From assembly GCF_000204055.1 (NCBI RefSeq), contig NW_006768805.1, positions 139,307 through 203,306 of the forward strand: a stretch of DNA of 64,000 nucleotides, written 5' to 3'. The translations under genes and the position numbers were made by a program. A model generated the notes under the pieces. That model had not been told where the DNA came from. It worked only from the letters and a program-made list of their open reading frames with translations, and did not search any database. Position 1 is the stretch's first letter. Each line of letters opens with the position of its first letter. The DNA is from Melampsora larici-populina 98AG31 (Eukaryota; Basidiomycota; Pucciniomycetes; Pucciniales; Melampsoraceae). This document shows positions 59,640 to 64,000 of the stretch, piece after piece.

Positions 59640-62600
59640 CACAGTGAACATCAGCAAAGGATGTGATTACAAATAGATCAAGATGACATATACTTCAGCT
59701 TCAGCATATCAGAATTATGTTGAAAGACCAACAGCTAACTTATAGGAATCATTGAAGTTCACATAATTACATCAATTGCTTCAAGTCAACTGCACAGCAT
59801 TTTTCAATGAATCAACCAGTTTATTTTCATTTGCATCAAGTATGATGGATCATAAATAACAATTGCATATTAAACTTTTCAATCAAATCTTTATATGTTA
59901 CTCTTCAACTTGGTTGTTTCACTTTATCTCCATTAGCAGCTTCTAGAAGCAATAATGAACTCACTGATTGTCATTTAAAAATAATACAATGAAACAATCA
60001 CAGAAGCACATGAGTTTGCAATTCAAATTTGAAGAGAATCTATTATGTCATGACTTGGATTTTGGCCAAGTGACTCTTTGATTGACTTTTGGTTTTTAAG
60101 TTGTTCATCAAGAGATTCAAAAAGCCTTTCTAGAAACTCCATAAGTTTCAAAACATCTAAAACAGGTACCAATAAGTTTGAGTCTTCTTCTGACTTGATT
60201 TTAGGCTACTCTGCATGGCGTTATCTTTCTTTGCAACTTTTTTCATCTCTTTTGTTCACCTTTGTGATTGCAAACTGATTGATTTATTGATTTGTACATA
60301 GGGACATTGGCCTGTAATCAGATGACCAGTGCGGCGCCTGCCGCCCCAAATGGCTAGTGATTTTATAATCCAATGATTTGTGATCAAATCCCAAATTTAT
60401 GTGATGTCTTGTCCTCATATCTCACCTAAGAGAAGTAGATCAATTGTGTGAGCAGTATGAATATACATACTGTGTTCCTCCATTTTTGACCCCGGAAAAA
60501 TTTGGCTGGAGTGGTGGCTGGAGTGGTGGCTGGAGTGGATGGTAGATAATTTGAAGTCAGCTGGCACAGACAAAAGTCAGATAAGTGTAAGTTTGCTGAC
60601 TGGCCACTACCAAAGTGTAAGATTTGGGCCATTTCAGTTTTATTTCTTTCTGAACCATTTTCAACCTTGATTCATTATTCAGGAAACCAGGAGGTTCAAA
60701 TGTATCTGGGTTCTCAGAGTTCAGGAGCTTACTGTTATGACCTGTCACGTGTGTTACATGTAGTTGTAGAGTCCGCTATTAGTTTTGCTACGAGTGCAGA
60801 CTTTGCCTTTCCTCACTTAGCAATCTATTATACTTACAAGATCACCTGTGACTCATCTCTTGCATCTCTCTTAGAGCTACAACACTTACTTGATGGCTGC
60901 AGGAACAGTTAACAGAGTTTGGCCTGTCTTGATAGTTTGTTAATCTTGCAAAGTATAATCCTGAGAGGTAACACACATATCTGAGGGAGAAATTTCAGTG
61001 AGAATCAAGAGCTAACTTAATACTGTTAGATAATTTCTTACTGAAAGAAAAGATAAGATAATATCTCATAGCCATGTCAATAAGGCCCATGTGAGATAAA
61101 AATCTTTGTGTTCTTTATCAGATACAAAGCCTGCAAGTCCATTAATTGACATGAGCAGGTCTTGTATCTTATTAAGACAATCAACTTTGGCATGCGGCTT
61201 GGCTTGCCACTCTGGATAACTACAACCAAGAAGGAAATGAACCATAGCAGACATGGTTGGAGATGCCACAGATGTTGTGCTTCCACACTAAGAGCATCCA
61301 CAATCGTCGGGTTAGCTTGCCGGAATAGCTAACTATTTAGCTCACCAATTTTGAAAATTCCACAATGGTCAAATTTTTACCGATTGTTAGTTGGCTTTGC
61401 AACAAAAAAACAGTAGGCTGGGACAAAGTTATCCCAGCCTACCGACACTGTAGCTAACTCCATGCCCTTGAAAACACCACACCACACTCGTCCACATCCT
61501 TCTACACCACCAACTGCATACTGAAATCTGCTTTGATTCTTCACTCAACACTTGATTGCACCTTATTTTCGTTTCATCTTCAAGTACAATCACCCCTACA
61601 CAACTTTAACAATGTACCTCAATCCCAACTTGAGTTTTACTAACACCTTGTCAGCCACTCCCACCTTCACCTTCACCTCAATTTCTTTTCTCTTTTTGCA
61701 TTGATCTCAATCACTTAGTTGCATACTATCTTAGACAATGATGGAGCTGTTCAAAGAAAGAAGAATACACGCTTATGATGGAATTGATCAAGCAATAAAT
61801 TGAAAGAGAGTAGATCGATCAAAGGTGAAAGATTGAGATCACCTTGATAGATGATACCCAAACAAAGGAGCAACTGTAGATGATGATTATGTGCTAAAAA
61901 GTGATCAAAAAGGGCCACTGATGAAAGTGAAACAATTCATTTTATGTTAAAAAATTGTTGAGAATGAATTAAAAACAACAAATCGGGTTGTTGCTTGAAA
62001 ACTGAGGACAGCTTAGCTCCAGCTAGAGCTGACGACTGTAGGCCCAGTCTTTAACTTGGAGTTTAGACTTCTTTAACTCCAAGTTGAAGACAACAACTGT
62101 GGGATTCTGTGGTAGATTACTTAACTCCGGCTAAAAATCTTTAACTTTAGGTTAACTAACTCCAAATTTGACGCAAAAAATTGCGGATGATCTGATATCC
62201 ACATATGTATCATCTTAGCAGCTCCAAAGTTCCAGTAGATGATTCAAACTGACTGACAAGGACTAAGTTGTTTAGAAACAACAAAAAAGCAAGGTACTTT
62301 GGTTTGCACATTTCTGGTCACCAATCTGCACAATATTTAAATCACTATGCTTACTGCTTTGCCTATAGACAGGAACATCAGCATGATCATTTGATAATAA
62401 AATCTGCACCACTGAATCATCCAAGGATTCCACACCTTTATTACAAAATTTCTCCACGGTCAATTCAAGGAGCACTTGGTAGCTCTCCAATAGATTTGTC
62501 CAAAACCCTGCGGGCTTTGCAGCTGGGGAGTTTGGTACACAGTGCTTAAGGGATTTTGGCTTTTGTCAGTTTCAGCAAAAGTTTCAGTCAAGTACCAAAC

Positions 62601-62972
62601 CTCCAAAGATTGCACAAGTCCTGTACAGGGACTCTTACTCTGTTACATGCAGCAGGACATAACATCCCACTCTCATCATGTCTGCAGAAAGCATCACAGG
62701 GCTGATTTTGCATTGAAAGTGGTACCATGTTATGTACAATCCGACAAAGAATAACATAATTGAAGGGCTGATAAATTTAAGAGAATGGGAAGAGCAGAGA
62801 CCAGAAAAACAAAATAAGGGTACTCAATTTCTGGAGTCACACAGCCAAAAAAACTGTTTGAGTCATAAGACTCCTTCAAGGGTGCAGATGCGGCCCCGCA
62901 AGGGGCTTAGTCAAGCTGAGTAAACAGCCTGTATGGTTTACACCCCGTCTACAAAATCCTGAATGGGACAGT
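59640..62972. other. Gene-free AT-rich stretch
   Basis: No intact gene was recognised. Three direct units of CTGGAGTGGTGG lie near 60508-60540. Frames at 61066-61301 (minus) and 62268-62754 overlap in several phases and match nothing I know. TTTAACTYSRAGTT-like short repeats occur at 62050-62150. Confidence 0.3.
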
Positions 62973-63435
62973 AGGGGTTGGGCAAAAAACCAACCAACCA
63001 GTTTTGCGCCTTTGAGAAGGGAGTCAAAGCAAGTCAAAGATGGTCGCAAACAACTGTGTGCAGGTTTCACAGACCTGTCGCTCTGCCAGGTCACTCAAAG
63101 TCAGTGTTTGGGTGTGAAGACAGGCCTTTTCAACTGAGCTGAGCTCCAAAAGAGCCTAGGTGGTAGGTGGCTCTGCTTTGTGAAAGGTGGAAAGACAATG
63201 TTTGGGTGGCTTGAGTGGCGCAAATTGCTCTTGTTTTTTGAATTGTTTGGGCTTTGGAATGATCAAGAACACAGCTCACCAGTTTACTTTTGGTGATTCT
63301 TTTGCAAAGCAAAGCAAACAACAAGTTTTTTTGTCGGCTTTGATATTGTTTTAGTGATTTTTCCTGAACAATCCTAAAAAATTGAATCACAACTCAATGG
63401 CACTCAGAAACTGTTTGGTCGGTTTTTTGCCCAAC
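62973..63435. mobile_element. Diverged second copy of the protease-interrupting MITE
   Basis: The left end AGGGGTTGGGCAAAAAACC, preceded by AGT, and the right end GGTCGGTTTTTTGCCCAAC match the 497-bp element at 39989-40485. The outermost bases of the right end are missing or changed and no matching AGT follows, so this is an old copy. Confidence 0.75.
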
Positions 63436-64000
63436 GGAATACACCACGGGGGTGTCCTGGCGGCCTTGGGGCTGTCAAGAAGACGAGTCTGAGGGCGGTC
63501 TATTTGTCTGCATTGATTGGCGGTCTACAGCTGGCCTGCTGAGCTTTTGCCTGCTGGGCGACTTAGCGCCTGGGCCGCAGGCGGCCAGGCAGGCGCATGC
63601 TGGCCGCTGTTAAACCGCCTCGCGACGGTCTAGGTCTAAAAAGTTCCAGAGCCTTCCGGGAATTGTCCAGGCCTGGGATGGGCGAGATCCCCTCGGGTCG
63701 CTCATGCGCCCGGTGAGATCCACTTGAGTCGCACTCAGCTGGGTCAATACGGATAGCTAGTCCACGCCAAAACATGGCAATGAATGCAATGGTAATAGGC
63801 TCAAGATGGGATTCTTGATGCGGCTCAATGCAGTTCAAGTAGTTATATAATTTCACTAATCAAGAGAAGAGATTTAAGAAGGAAACAACATGATTTTCAG
63901 TAAATTTGCGTAGCCATTCCATGGCTTTGTATCATGTGATTTTTTGTCATGACTCGCTATTCGTCAAGCGGTGCAAAGCTTCTTTGGAAAGCTTGTGCGC
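63436..64000. other. GC-rich segment at the window end
   Basis: Higher GC than its surroundings from 63440 to about 63740 (GGCGGCC, GCGCCTGGGCC patches). A minus-strand frame of 97 codons (63856-63563) is not recognisable. Possibly part of another repeat. Confidence 0.3.

Overview
The window looks like nuclear DNA of a basidiomycete fungus, most likely a rust (Pucciniales; Melampsora- or Puccinia-like). The evidence is AT-rich sequence, eukaryotic genes cut by many introns of about 40-100 nt, and a very high transposon load that includes a KDZ transposon carrying a TET/JBP-type dioxygenase gene, a combination known from mushroom-forming and rust fungi. The genus is inferred, not shown.

Layout. 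1-5300: repeats. A CACTA-like foldback element (62-1858) was itself hit by a TA-inserting element (660-1639), and two small TA elements share GCGGTTCAAGAA ends. 5300-18110: a gene-rich island with a stand-alone thioester-reductase-like oxidoreductase (+), phosphoglycerate kinase (-) head to head with a PDCD5 homologue (+), an 82-aa CsbD-like protein (+), and a ZUFSP-type peptidase (-) head to head with an Hcs1/SMUBP2-type helicase (+). 18569-36202: a 17.6-kb DNA transposon with long inverted ends. It carries a FAR1-OTU gene (+), a 12-exon KDZ transposase (-), a small two-exon gene (+), a TET/JBP-like dioxygenase (-), an unrecognised five-exon gene (-) and another small two-exon gene (+). 37617-44669: a chromodomain Ty3/gypsy LTR retrotransposon. 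Its 179-bp LTRs are identical and flanked by the repeat TGGTT, but its interior is broken by two small transposons and point lesions. 44670-48660: a DNA-transposase-like HTH fragment hit by a 111-bp palindromic element, an unrecognised 200-codon reading frame, and a second CACTA-like copy. 48800-60000: decayed copies of cell-cycle and signalling genes (cohesin SCC3/STAG, DNA primase small subunit, a PP2C phosphatase) and a TA-inserting element with long inverted ends. 60000-64000: AT-rich, repeat-like DNA with a further copy of the small transposon found in the retrotransposon.

How it works together. The island genes are unrelated housekeeping genes and form no cluster. The large transposon is the main system: a transposase that appears open over 949 codons once spliced, a candidate DNA-modifying 2-oxoglutarate oxygenase, a zinc-finger plus OTU-protease protein and three unidentified genes lie between inverted ends packed with CCACC motifs. 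Several insertions can be dated relative to one another, because removing the insert and one target duplication restores the host element's reading frame or sequence.

All exon borders were read by eye and may be off by one base. No database search was possible.
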